DNA from: Lysobacterales bacterium
GTDB lineage: Bacteria > Pseudomonadota > Gammaproteobacteria > Xanthomonadales > SZUA-36
DNA: 14,617 nucleotides
Assembly (NCBI GenBank): GCA_009692275.1
Contig: SHZL01000034.1
Location: 1 to 14,617 of the forward strand
Direction of reading: 5' to 3'
Position 1 is the stretch's first letter. Every line of letters starts with the position of its first letter. Made by a program: the position numbers and the translations under genes. The notes under the pieces were generated by a model. It was not told where the DNA came from. It was given only the letters and a program-made list of their open reading frames with translations, and did not search any database. Below are positions 7,585 through 14,617 of this stretch, in pieces.

Positions 7585-9309
7585 ATGAACGGTGCTGAAA
7601 ATCTCTTACACACCCTGGTGCAAAGCGGCGTAGAGGTTTGCTTTGCCAACCCGGGGACCTCGGAAATGGAGCTGGTTTCAGCCATTGGCAACAGCGCCGA
7701 CATGCGCGCGATCCTGTGTCTGTTCGAGGGTGTGGCATCGGGTGCGGCTGATGGCTATGGCCGCATGAAAGAGAAACCAGCCCTTACCCTGCTGCACCTT
7801 TCTTCAGGTTTCGCCAACAGCATGGCCAACCAGCACAATGCCATGCGGGCGCACGTACCCGTGGTGAACATGGTGGGTGATCACGCCAGCTATCATTTGC
7901 AATACGATTCACCCCTGACGGCAGATGTTGCCGCACATGCACGTTTGCCTTCGGCCTGGGTACGAGTAGCGCAATCCGCCAATGATCTGGCCCTTGCCGG
8001 CGCACAAGCGGTGCAGGCAGCCATGCAAGGCAGCGGCAAGATCGCGACCTTTATCGCCCCCGCCAACCACGCATGGGAAGCGGCAAGCGAAGCCGTTCCG
8101 CCTTTGCCGCGCCCTGCGCGCGAGCAGGTTGCCCGTGAAATCATTAACGACACTCTTACCCTTTTGCACAATGGCAAAAGCACCACGCTGTTCCTCGGCG
8201 GACACGCGCTGCGGGAAGACAGCTTGCTGGCGGCAGGACGGATTGCTGCCGCCTGCGGCATACGGTTGCTATGCGAGACATTTCCGGCACGCCTGCAACG
8301 GGGCGCAGGGCGGGTCAAAGTGGAACGCCTGGCCTATTTTTCCGAACAGGCCGTGGCGCAGCTGCAAAGCGTGGAACAATTAATCCTGGTCGGAGCCAAA
8401 GCGCCGGTTGCCTTTTTCGCTTACCCCGGAAAACCCAGCTGGCTGGCGCCGGACCACTGCACCATTCACACCCTGGTTGATGTTGACCAGGATATATGCT
8501 CTGCCCTGCACACTCTCGCACAGGCTCTGGGCGCCACTGCCGCACCGGTGTTGACTGCAGAGGCTCCAGCCATGCCTGCACCCAGTGGGGCCCTGACAAC
8601 CATGGCCATAGGCCAAAGCGTGAGCACCTTCATGCCCGAGCAGGCAATCGTTTCGGACGAAGCCAACACCTGCGGAATGACGCTGTTCCCTTTGACAGAG
8701 AATGCTCCTGCACACGACTGGCTGAACCTGACCGGCGGAGCGATTGGCCAGGGCTTGCCACTGGCTCTTGGAGCCGCCATTGCCTGCCCGGAGCGCAAAG
8801 TCATCGCCCTGCAAGCCGACGGCAGCGCGCTGTATACCCTGCAGGCACTGTGGACCATGGCACGTGAGCAGACTGACGTTACCGTGGTCCTACTCAACAA
8901 CCGCAGCTACGCCATACTCAATGTTGAGCTGGCCAGGGTTGGGGCCGGACTGGGCAACGCAAAGACATTGTCCATGCTCAGCCTGTCACAACCGGATATC
9001 AACTGGGTGGAGCTTTCCACCGGCATGGGGGTTGCCGCCACGCGGGCTTGCAGCGCCGAAGAGTTTCATGCGCAGTTCGCTGACGCCATGGCCAGCAAGG
9101 GGCCCAGATTGATCGAGGCTATGGTAGTGCAACAGATGCCGGATGAGCTACTGCGTCATCCAGGCCTCCGAGCAGTCATCCCGACCCCAGGCAGTCATCC
9201 CGGCCACCGGGCCGGGATCCATCGGGATGACGGAAATAACTGTGGATCCCGGATCAAGTCCCGGGGCTGGATGAGCAACCTTAGCGCCACTCAACCAGCT
9301 CAGGGTTGA
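7585..9309 (+). CDS. ThDP-dependent enzyme, IlvX / benzoylformate-decarboxylase-like, with aberrant C-terminal tail
   Basis: A 574-aa thiamine-diphosphate enzyme, often labelled acetolactate synthase large subunit. ATG 7585 is chosen because family members start MNGAE/Q; a TTG at 7573 would add four residues. The N-terminal domain shows NPGTSEM (22-28), the ThDP-activating Glu48 and ADGYGR. His71 in LLHLSSG aligns, by my recollection, with benzoylformate decarboxylase His70; the second decarboxylase His (281) appears to be replaced within APVAFFAYPG (273-282). The C-terminal ThDP/Mg site is A-D412-G-S414 followed by N438-N439, a variant of the usual GDG-NN motif. Homology ends near LIEAMV (509-514), where relatives stop at about 515 aa. 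Residues about 524-574 translate a palindromic repeat, and the frame runs 29 bases into the convergent FMN gene. This points to loss of the native stop by repeat insertion. It probably decarboxylates a 2-oxoacid or makes a C-C bond; which one is unresolved. Confidence 0.85.
   Translation: MNGAENLLHTLVQSGVEVCFANPGTSEMELVSAIGNSADMRAILCLFEGVASGAADGYGRMKEKPALTLLHLSSGFANSMANQHNAMRAHVPVVNMVGDHASYHLQYDSPLTADVAAHARLPSAWVRVAQSANDLALAGAQAVQAAMQGSGKIATFIAPANHAWEAASEAVPPLPRPAREQVAREIINDTLTLLHNGKSTTLFLGGHALREDSLLAAGRIAAACGIRLLCETFPARLQRGAGRVKVERLAYFSEQAVAQLQSVEQLILVGAKAPVAFFAYPGKPSWLAPDHCTIHTLVDVDQDICSALHTLAQALGATAAPVLTAEAPAMPAPSGALTTMAIGQSVSTFMPEQAIVSDEANTCGMTLFPLTENAPAHDWLNLTGGAIGQGLPLALGAAIACPERKVIALQADGSALYTLQALWTMAREQTDVTVVLLNNRSYAILNVELARVGAGLGNAKTLSMLSLSQPDINWVELSTGMGVAATRACSAEEFHAQFADAMASKGPRLIEAMVVQQMPDELLRHPGLRAVIPTPGSHPGHRAGIHRDDGNNCGSRIKSRGWMSNLSATQPAQG
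9154..9275. repeat. Nested palindromic intergenic repeat (REP/BIME-like) between convergent genes
   Basis: Three nested inverted pairs are visible: TCATCCAG (9156-9163) with 9267-9274; GTCATCCCGA (9175-9184) with 9222-9231; ATCCCGGCC (9197-9205) with 9210-9218 around a 4-base loop. AGTCATCCCG occurs twice directly (9174 and 9193). A third imperfect hairpin, GGATCCCGGATCAAGTCCCG, starts at 9244. The wording (GTCATCCCGG, CCGGGATCCA, GGATCAAGTCC) matches a dispersed palindromic repeat common in proteobacterial genomes, which I recall and have not searched. It occupies the whole gap between the end of ThDP homology and the stop of the FMN enzyme, and could serve as a two-way transcription stop. 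Confidence 0.8.
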
Positions 9310-10438
9310 GCTCAGCAATCGTGTTTACGCCCATCAGCGCCATGGCGACAGCAATCTCCTTGCGGAAAATTTCCAGCAGATCGACCAGCCCGGACTCGCC
9401 ACGGGCGGCCACGGCCCAAATCCACGGACGGCCAATGAACGCACCGCGTGCTCCCAGGCAAACTGCCTTGACTACGTCAATACCGCTGCGCACTCCGCCA
9501 TCGAGGTATACCTCCACGCGCTGACCTACTGCGGCAACCACTTCCGGCAATTTGCGAATGGTCGAAGAGCTGCCGTCCAACTGGCGGCCACCGTGGTTGG
9601 ATACGATGAGCCCATCAGCGCCGACATCTGCGGCGGCCCTGGCGTCATCCGCGCTCATAACCCCCTTGATGATCAACTTCCCTGCCCAAAGGTTTCTCAA
9701 CCAGGCAATGTCCTGCCAGGTCACGCTGGTATCAAACTCGGACTGCATGTACGCCTTGTAGCTGGTCAGGTCCGTGGCATCGTGCAACTCATTGCGCAAG
9801 TTTCCAAAGCTGTGTGGCCTGCCGCGCAGGGCCACATCAACCAGCCAATGTGGTCTTCTGGCCACCTGACCGGCCCTGGCAAGCTTGGCTGCAAACGTGT
9901 GGCCCAACATGCCGTTGCGCAAATCACGATGCCGGGCACCGGTAACCGCCAGGTCAACGGTGAAGACCAGAGTTTCACAACCACTGGACCACGCCTGCTG
10001 CAATAGCCACGCCACCAGTTCACGGTCGTGCATCATGTAGAGCTGGAACCAGAAAGGGCCGGAGGCGGCAGCGGCTACCTCCTGCATCGAGCAGATTCCA
10101 ACGGTGGACAGGGTGAAAGGAACACCTGCACGGCCGGCCGCTTTTACCGCCTGCACTTCACCGCGCCTGGCCATCATTCCTGCCAGGCCCAGCGGCGACA
10201 GTGCCAGGGGCATACTGACCTTGTGGCCCACCATGACGCTGCCCGTATCCACCTGGCTGACATCGCGCAGGACCCGTTGTTGCAAACAAACCCGGTCAAA
10301 GTCTGCCTGGTTGGCGGCCATGGTGCGTTCATCATTTGCGCCGCCATCGATGTAATCAAACAGAAAATGCGGCAAACGGCGGCGCGCGAGCCTGCGGTAG
10401 TCGCTTGCCGTAACGGGCCTGACGTTGCGTTTTGTCAT
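9281..10438 (-). CDS. FMN-dependent L-2-hydroxyacid dehydrogenase (LldD / mandelate dehydrogenase family)
   Basis: A 385-aa flavoprotein (E. coli LldD is 396). It oxidises an L-2-hydroxyacid to the 2-oxoacid with FMN. Visible sites: Tyr29 in FDYIDGGA; MPLALSPLG (76-84); Tyr134 in FQLYMM; TVDLAVTGARHRD (160-172); Lys258 in IIKGV; the catalytic His282 and Arg285 in SNHGGRQLDG; and the FMN-phosphate site DGGVRSG (313-319) plus GRPW (336-339). The arginine-rich loop about 180-210 (AKLARAGQVARRPHW) corresponds to the membrane-binding segment of LldD and mandelate dehydrogenase, suggesting electron delivery to quinone. The start has AGGA (10445-10448 on the plus-strand numbering) 6 bases away. It converges on the ThDP gene (29-base overlap) and diverges from the glutamine-synthetase-like gene. 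L-lactate is the default guess; mandelate-like acids are possible from context. Confidence 0.9.
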   Translation of the reverse strand: MTKRNVRPVTASDYRRLARRRLPHFLFDYIDGGANDERTMAANQADFDRVCLQQRVLRDVSQVDTGSVMVGHKVSMPLALSPLGLAGMMARRGEVQAVKAAGRAGVPFTLSTVGICSMQEVAAAASGPFWFQLYMMHDRELVAWLLQQAWSSGCETLVFTVDLAVTGARHRDLRNGMLGHTFAAKLARAGQVARRPHWLVDVALRGRPHSFGNLRNELHDATDLTSYKAYMQSEFDTSVTWQDIAWLRNLWAGKLIIKGVMSADDARAAADVGADGLIVSNHGGRQLDGSSSTIRKLPEVVAAVGQRVEVYLDGGVRSGIDVVKAVCLGARGAFIGRPWIWAVAARGESGLVDLLEIFRKEIAVAMALMGVNTIAELNPELVEWR

Positions 10439-10539
10439 CGTGGTTCCTGTGATTGTAGTCCACCCCTACCGGGCGCGGTACTTTAATGGGCGCCAAAGCG
10501 ATAGAATGTGGGCACTGTTAAACGAGTCCAAACACTATC
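10439..10539. promoter_or_regulatory. Divergent intergenic region between FMN dehydrogenase and glutamine-synthetase-like gene
   Basis: These 101 bases must hold the start signals for both divergent genes. Toward the glutamine-synthetase-like gene, TAGAAT at 10502-10507 is a fair -10, with only a poor -35 (TACTTT, 10479-10484). TACAAT on the minus strand (10457-10452) is too near the FMN gene's ribosome site to be its -10. No clear operator palindrome was found. Shared regulation of the two genes is plausible but not shown. Confidence 0.35.
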
Positions 10540-11904
10540 ATGCCTGCCAATAACAAAGCACTCTCCCCCGTGCGTCAATTCCTCGTGGATCACCCGGAGG
10601 TGCAAACCTTCGAAGTGGTCATCACCGACCTCAACGGGATTCTGCGCGGCAAGTGGCTGCCCCGCTCCGCCGTTGACAAGGTTCTTGATGGCAAGCTCAA
10701 GATGAGCCTGACCTCGCTCTCAGCCGACGTCTGGGGCCGTGATGTTCCCATCCTGTGCCGGCAGACCGGCGATGGCGACGGAATCTGCAGTGCGGTGGAA
10801 CAATCCATTCGTCTGCTGCCATGGCTGGAGCGCCCCACTGCCCAACTCATGCTGCAGCTCAACACCGAAGCAGGGGTGCCCTGGGGCTACGACGCAAGGG
10901 TTATTTTAAAACGCGTAGTGGATCGTTTCAAAAAACTGGGACTGACCCCGGTATGTGCCCCGGAACTGGAATTTTACCTGCTGCCGGAAGACCGCCAGGC
11001 CGATGGAACGCCGCGCATACCGTCCACCCGGGCAAACGGCACATTGAACCTGGGCGGGCAGTTGCTCAGCACGGAAGTCATGCAGGAGCAGGCAGTGCTA
11101 TTGCATGAAATGCGCGCGGCCTGTGAATTGATGAAATTGCCGCTGGAGGGACTGGTCAAGGAGTTGGCTCCTTCCCAGTACGAGCTGAACCTGGAGCATG
11201 TTGATGATCCCATGCTCGCGGCTGATCATGCGCAAATGCTCAAGCAGACTGTCAAGAGCGTGGCCAGAAATCACCACCTCATCGCCAGTTTCATGGCCAA
11301 ACCGTTTGGTGACCGGGACGGGAATGGATTCCACATGCACGTGAGCGTGCTGGATGCCAAGGGCAAAAATATCTTTGACGATGGCACGGAGCGCGGCAGC
11401 GACATGATGCGCCATGCCATCGCCGGCTTGTCGCAAACCATGGCCGATTGCATGCTGATTTTTGCACCGCACAATAACTCCTACCGGCGCTTGCGCCGTG
11501 GTGTGCATGGGCCGCTGGTGCCTACCTGGGGCTACGAAAACCGTTATACGGCGATACGCATTCCCAATGGCGAAGGCGAGGCCCGGCGCATTGAACACCG
11601 CATTGCCGGCGCCGATGCCAACCCCTACCTGAGCCTGGCCGCCATATTGGCCGGCATTGCCCATGGCATTGAGAACAAGCTGATAGCCGATGAACCCACC
11701 ACGGGTGGGCCACAGGATGTAGATCCGGTATTACCGGGAAACTGGTACGAAGCCCTGCGCGAATTTGAACACTCGGAATTCATTGCCACGGCGATGGGTG
11801 CAGACTTCCGCCAGGCCTTCAGTGCCATCAAGCGCATGGAACAGCTGGAATTCAGCGGCACGGTGACTCCGCTGGAATACAACACCTACCTGGTGCTGGC
11901 CTAG
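10540..11904 (+). CDS. Glutamine synthetase family protein (PuuA / gamma-glutamylamide synthetase-like)
   Basis: A 454-aa ATP-dependent ligase of the GS fold. The N-terminal beta-grasp part holds VITDLNGILRGKWLP (27-41), the signature of the PuuA-like branch. The catalytic domain shows E142-L-E144-F (metal), KELAPSQYELNL with Glu208 and Glu215, GNGFHMHVS with His265 and His267, NSYRRLRRG (313-321), and R350-I-E352-H-R354 with ADANPY. The region that carries the adenylylated Tyr in GSI (NLYDLP) instead reads VLPGNWYEAL (397-406), so GlnE-type control is unlikely and a housekeeping GlnA role improbable. Relatives join glutamate to polyamines, ethanolamine or alkylamines for catabolism; the acceptor here is unknown. 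Its neighbour is the divergent FMN dehydrogenase, and no PuuBCD-like genes are in the window. The ribosome site is weak (GAG at 10524-10526). Only 11 bases separate its stop from that of the convergent M28 gene, with no terminator visible. Confidence 0.88.
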   Translation: MPANNKALSPVRQFLVDHPEVQTFEVVITDLNGILRGKWLPRSAVDKVLDGKLKMSLTSLSADVWGRDVPILCRQTGDGDGICSAVEQSIRLLPWLERPTAQLMLQLNTEAGVPWGYDARVILKRVVDRFKKLGLTPVCAPELEFYLLPEDRQADGTPRIPSTRANGTLNLGGQLLSTEVMQEQAVLLHEMRAACELMKLPLEGLVKELAPSQYELNLEHVDDPMLAADHAQMLKQTVKSVARNHHLIASFMAKPFGDRDGNGFHMHVSVLDAKGKNIFDDGTERGSDMMRHAIAGLSQTMADCMLIFAPHNNSYRRLRRGVHGPLVPTWGYENRYTAIRIPNGEGEARRIEHRIAGADANPYLSLAAILAGIAHGIENKLIADEPTTGGPQDVDPVLPGNWYEALREFEHSEFIATAMGADFRQAFSAIKRMEQLEFSGTVTPLEYNTYLVLA

Positions 11905-11915
11905 CGCGCTGCGGC

Positions 11916-14234
11916 CTATTTGTCGAACTTCAGCCGGGAAACCCGGATCGCCCGGTGGCCCTGGAAGGCGGGCTGGGCGGTTGCCGGCCAATCCTCCATG
12001 AGTGGCTGCAGCAGTTCTGCCGGCAGGTCGAAGCGGGCCTTGACGACCACGTCCAGCGGCATTCCTCCCTCGACTTCAAACTCAAGGCGATTCCGGCCTG
12101 TCTTGGGGTGGTTGATGCCCACGTTGTTGCCTGCGCTGAAGGCTTTCATGTCCCCGCCCGCTGAATAAGCCACGACGCCGTTCCACAGTGCGCGATTCAA
12201 GCCGGCGGTGGCAGGGAACTCAAAAACCAACTGGCGAACGCCGGTCGGAACCTCCAGCTCGAGTGCATGAAACTGACGCTTGCCTTGTTTATCGGCTGGC
12301 TGCGACGATCTCTTGATCTCAACGAGGTCGGGCAGTGCCAGGCTTGCGGTCGCTCGCGCCAAAACCTGCCGGCCTGCTTCAATCTCTAATCCGTCCTTGG
12401 CCGGCTTGCTGCTGGCCGGCAAGGTTTGTGCAACAAAATCGTTGCGCGCTGCATAGGCCGCGTCCACCTGCCCCAGCCCACTCTCGAGCAGCAATAATGG
12501 TTCGGGCAGTGTTTCGTCCTGCAGGTACACGATCTCCATGTCGCGCGGTGCACTCATGGTGTAGGCCGGTACGAAATGCTGGGCCACACAGGCTGCAGCG
12601 ATCAGCACCAACAGCCCGTGACTCAATCCGCCCTTGGCGTCCCCGCCCTCGAAGTACCACACCAGCAACGGCAGGGCAGCCAGCGAGGGCAGCAGCAGGG
12701 GCATCATCTTGAACTGGCTCAAACGGAAGTTGAGCACCACATCCAGCTGGAAAAAGAAATAGAAACCGACATAAACCGCTGCGAGGAAACCAAACAGTGC
12801 GGCAAAAGCGAGTCGCGGTTGTCTACTCCAACGGAAGCCATCCAACACCAGGCCCAGTGAGAAACCCAGCAGGGGCAACACCGCAATAAAGCCGGCTATT
12901 GGCAAGGCATAGGCCAGGGCGAGGGCCAGAGCAGCAAACAGAGACCAGCAGGTCAGCATCACCGAACCGGTGGACGCGTGGGGCGCCAGAAAACGCAGCA
13001 CCCGGCCCAGCACCCAGATTGCGGCAAAGAATAAGGTTAGCCGGCCCAGCCAGGGAAATGGATGCTGCAAGGGGCTTATGTCCACCCAGAGTCCAAGGGG
13101 ATATGACAACAGCCAGCCTGCGGCGGGCAAGGCAAGAGCGAGCAGGCCAACACCCAGAAAGGTCCACACGACCTGGCGGAACGTTATCTGGCGGGGATAT
13201 GACCGTCGAATGGCCGCCATCACCAGCACACTCAGCACCAGCGCAAGGCCAATGGCACTGCTGACCGGGTAATGCAGCAATGCGCGTCCAAACAGATCGA
13301 TGTAGGCAGCATCTTCCTCGGACCGCTCGAGAATGCTGCGTTCGTCCATGGCCAGCAGCATGGACCAGGCATTTTGCCCGTGATGTTGCAGGCTGCGCTG
13401 GTCGAGGTGGTTGAGAGCATCAATGGCCGAGTGGTAAATCGCTGCATCCCCAATGAAGGCAAAATTGACCCCCGGCCGATCATATTCGCGGTACACCGAG
13501 AAATCGGTGTCGTTCGGCATGTGGCGGTAGACCTCGTAGGCCACGGAGTTGGCCACGGGCCGGTCAAGGTTTTTCGCCAGCATGCGGATCAGGCCGCGAT
13601 TGCCTGGCCCCGTTTCAAACATGATGCTGGCCCCGCCGGCCCCGCGGGCTTCAAGGTTGATCACCGCCTGCACCCCGCCAAACAGTGGATCTTCCTTGGC
13701 AAATGCAGCGGCGCCAATCAGCCCCTGCTCTTCACCATCGCTAAACAGAAAGATCAGATCATGCTGGAACTGCTTTGCCACGGACGCCATGCGCGCGACT
13801 TCCAGCACTGCGGCCACGCCTGCCCCGTCATCGGCAATTCCGGGACCGGCCCAGCTGCTGTCGTAATGTGCGGTGAGGAGCAAGGCCTTACCCGGCTGGC
13901 TGCCCGCCAGCACAGCCACCACGTTATCAACCGGGCTGCATCGACCAATTTCCGGGCGGCAGAAAAACCGGCTTTGCACCTGTGGTGAATATCCGAAACG
14001 CTTGAGTATGGCGACCAGGCGGTCACGCACGACGGCGTTTTCAGCGGAGCCGCTCACATGTGGAATGCTTTCAGGATACAACTCACGCAGCAGCACAACA
14101 GCCCGGGGAGCGGAAAAAACCCAATCCGGCCGGTCCACCTGGCGGATCTTCGCTGGCTCCCCGCCGCTGTAAACACCCCAACCCAACAGGACGCAGGCCA
14201 GCAGGAGGAAGAAGGGTTCGCGCAGCAGGTTCAT
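11916..14234 (-). CDS. M28 metallopeptidase with polytopic membrane domain (ERMP1/Pff1-like)
   Basis: A 772-aa predicted two-zinc aminopeptidase-like enzyme bound to the inner membrane, with its active site probably periplasmic. One N-terminal membrane segment (about 6-22) precedes the M28 domain (about 40-300). Metal and catalytic residues fit the family: His123 in TAHYDS, Asp135/136 in ADDGAG, Glu168-Glu169 in SDGEEQG, Glu195 in NLEARG, and His268 in IYHSAID. Roughly eight hydrophobic segments follow (about 323-343, 353-378, 397-414, 424-443, 445-465, 475-497, 510-527, 538-555), then a soluble C-terminal domain (about 560-772). This order is that of ERMP1 and the yeast vacuolar protease Pff1. 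Cys92 and Cys99 may pair. The ATG is chosen because it gives the hydrophobic start; no clear ribosome site precedes it (weak AG-rich bases only). It follows the TonB receptor gene on the same strand after 68 bases. Confidence 0.9.
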   Translation of the reverse strand: MNLLREPFFLLLACVLLGWGVYSGGEPAKIRQVDRPDWVFSAPRAVVLLRELYPESIPHVSGSAENAVVRDRLVAILKRFGYSPQVQSRFFCRPEIGRCSPVDNVVAVLAGSQPGKALLLTAHYDSSWAGPGIADDGAGVAAVLEVARMASVAKQFQHDLIFLFSDGEEQGLIGAAAFAKEDPLFGGVQAVINLEARGAGGASIMFETGPGNRGLIRMLAKNLDRPVANSVAYEVYRHMPNDTDFSVYREYDRPGVNFAFIGDAAIYHSAIDALNHLDQRSLQHHGQNAWSMLLAMDERSILERSEEDAAYIDLFGRALLHYPVSSAIGLALVLSVLVMAAIRRSYPRQITFRQVVWTFLGVGLLALALPAAGWLLSYPLGLWVDISPLQHPFPWLGRLTLFFAAIWVLGRVLRFLAPHASTGSVMLTCWSLFAALALALAYALPIAGFIAVLPLLGFSLGLVLDGFRWSRQPRLAFAALFGFLAAVYVGFYFFFQLDVVLNFRLSQFKMMPLLLPSLAALPLLVWYFEGGDAKGGLSHGLLVLIAAACVAQHFVPAYTMSAPRDMEIVYLQDETLPEPLLLLESGLGQVDAAYAARNDFVAQTLPASSKPAKDGLEIEAGRQVLARATASLALPDLVEIKRSSQPADKQGKRQFHALELEVPTGVRQLVFEFPATAGLNRALWNGVVAYSAGGDMKAFSAGNNVGINHPKTGRNRLEFEVEGGMPLDVVVKARFDLPAELLQPLMEDWPATAQPAFQGHRAIRVSRLKFDK

Positions 14235-14302
14235 GCGCTGAGTTTACTGTGCGCGCGGCGTGATTGCAGCAGGGTCTTAAGTCCCGCTCAAAATAATCGT
14301 GC

Positions 14303-14617
14303 TCAGAACAACCGCGTCACGAACAGCTCGATGCTGCGTCCGGTCAGGCGGTAGTACTGCCCCTCACCCAGCTCGCTCTCGGCCACCGGCGGCCGTTCGT
14401 CGCCCAGGTTGTAACCCGCCAGGGTGAAATCCCAGTGTTCCAGTCGCCAGCCCAGGGTGACATCCCAGGTACTATAGGATGGAACCAGCGCCGTGTTGCG
14501 CTTGTTGAGGTATTGGTTGCCGACATAATTCCACACCACTGAGCCATGCAGTCCAGTCACAGGGTGGTATACCAGGCCCAATGCGGCGAGGTGATCGGGC
14601 GACATTTCCAGCCGCTT
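14303..14617 (-). CDS. TonB-dependent outer-membrane receptor, C-terminal end (5' part outside window)
   Basis: About 104 residues are open to the window edge, so this is the last part of a beta-barrel receptor that is normally 650-1000 aa. Barrel signs: alternating hydrophobic strands, the LYHPVTGL and YVGNQYL stretches typical of late strands, YSTWDVTLGW and AGYNLGDE (the N-L-x-D/G turn of receptor C-termini), and a final RLF with terminal Phe, the Bam recognition signal. The frame continues through base 14617 (Lys-Arg-Leu-Glu precede the visible Met), so the Met at 14605 is not the start. Such receptors import siderophores, vitamins, glycans or peptides; the ligand cannot be read from this end. 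The M28 peptidase gene lies 68 bases downstream with no clear terminator between, so cotranscription is possible. Confidence 0.88.
   Translation of the reverse strand, partial: KRLEMSPDHLAALGLVYHPVTGLHGSVVWNYVGNQYLNKRNTALVPSYSTWDVTLGWRLEHWDFTLAGYNLGDERPPVAESELGEGQYYRLTGRSIELFVTRLF

Noticed and set aside
10452..10457. TACAAT on the minus strand as the -10 of the FMN dehydrogenase gene
   Set aside because: The transcript would start at or inside the ribosome site (10445-10448), and no -35 is present.
14194..14234. Shared N-terminal LLREP(F/L)F motif in the parvulin (1659) and the M28 peptidase (14234)
   Set aside because: A short resemblance between two hydrophobic anchor starts; the rest of the proteins is unrelated. 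Judged coincidence.
1..14617. CRISPR arrays, tRNA or rRNA genes, insertion-sequence transposases, toxin-antitoxin or phage-defence modules
   Set aside because: I looked for spaced direct repeats, tRNA-like cloverleaves and mobile-element genes on both strands and saw none; every large frame is explained by metabolic or envelope families.

Overview
This window reads as chromosomal DNA of a Gram-negative, GC-rich proteobacterium, most likely a gammaproteobacterium of marine or soil type. The evidence is a TonB-dependent outer-membrane receptor, an LldD-like membrane flavoenzyme, a periplasmic parvulin and the family mix; no RNA marker gene is present, so the taxonomy is inference. Coding density is high. 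I see no tRNA, rRNA, CRISPR array, transposase, phage gene or replication origin.

Layout. (1) Positions 3-3610, + strand: the 3' part of a DUF3604 protein, a membrane-anchored parvulin-type prolyl isomerase and a HupE/UreJ-type membrane protein. The last two overlap by 4 bases, and a strong hairpin sits between the first two. (2) Positions 3636-4585: a stand-alone secreted matrixin-like protein whose zinc motif has Gln in place of the first His. It has its own candidate promoter with an inverted repeat and a textbook terminator. (3) Positions 4714-9309, + strand: a three-gene unit of a coniferyl-aldehyde-dehydrogenase-like ALDH, a GlcD/D-2-hydroxyacid-type FAD dehydrogenase and an IlvX/benzoylformate-decarboxylase-like ThDP enzyme. 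It converges on an LldD/mandelate-dehydrogenase-like FMN enzyme (9281-10438, - strand). A nested palindromic repeat (about 9154-9275) lies between the convergent genes and is translated as an abnormal tail of the ThDP enzyme. (4) Positions 10540-11904, + strand: a PuuA-like glutamine synthetase homologue, divergent from the FMN enzyme. (5) Positions 11916-14234, - strand: an ERMP1-like M28 membrane metallopeptidase, preceded on the same strand by the C-terminal end of a TonB-dependent receptor (14303-14617).

How the genes may work together. The most interesting reading is block 3. It contains a D-type and an L-type 2-hydroxyacid dehydrogenase, a ThDP enzyme able in principle to act on the resulting 2-oxoacid, and an aldehyde dehydrogenase for the product. 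This is the logic of the mandelate pathway, with a second enantiomer-specific dehydrogenase instead of a racemase. The substrate cannot be read from sequence, and lactate/acetolactate chemistry is an alternative. The DUF3604-PpiC-HupE trio looks like a functional unit of unknown purpose at the cell envelope.
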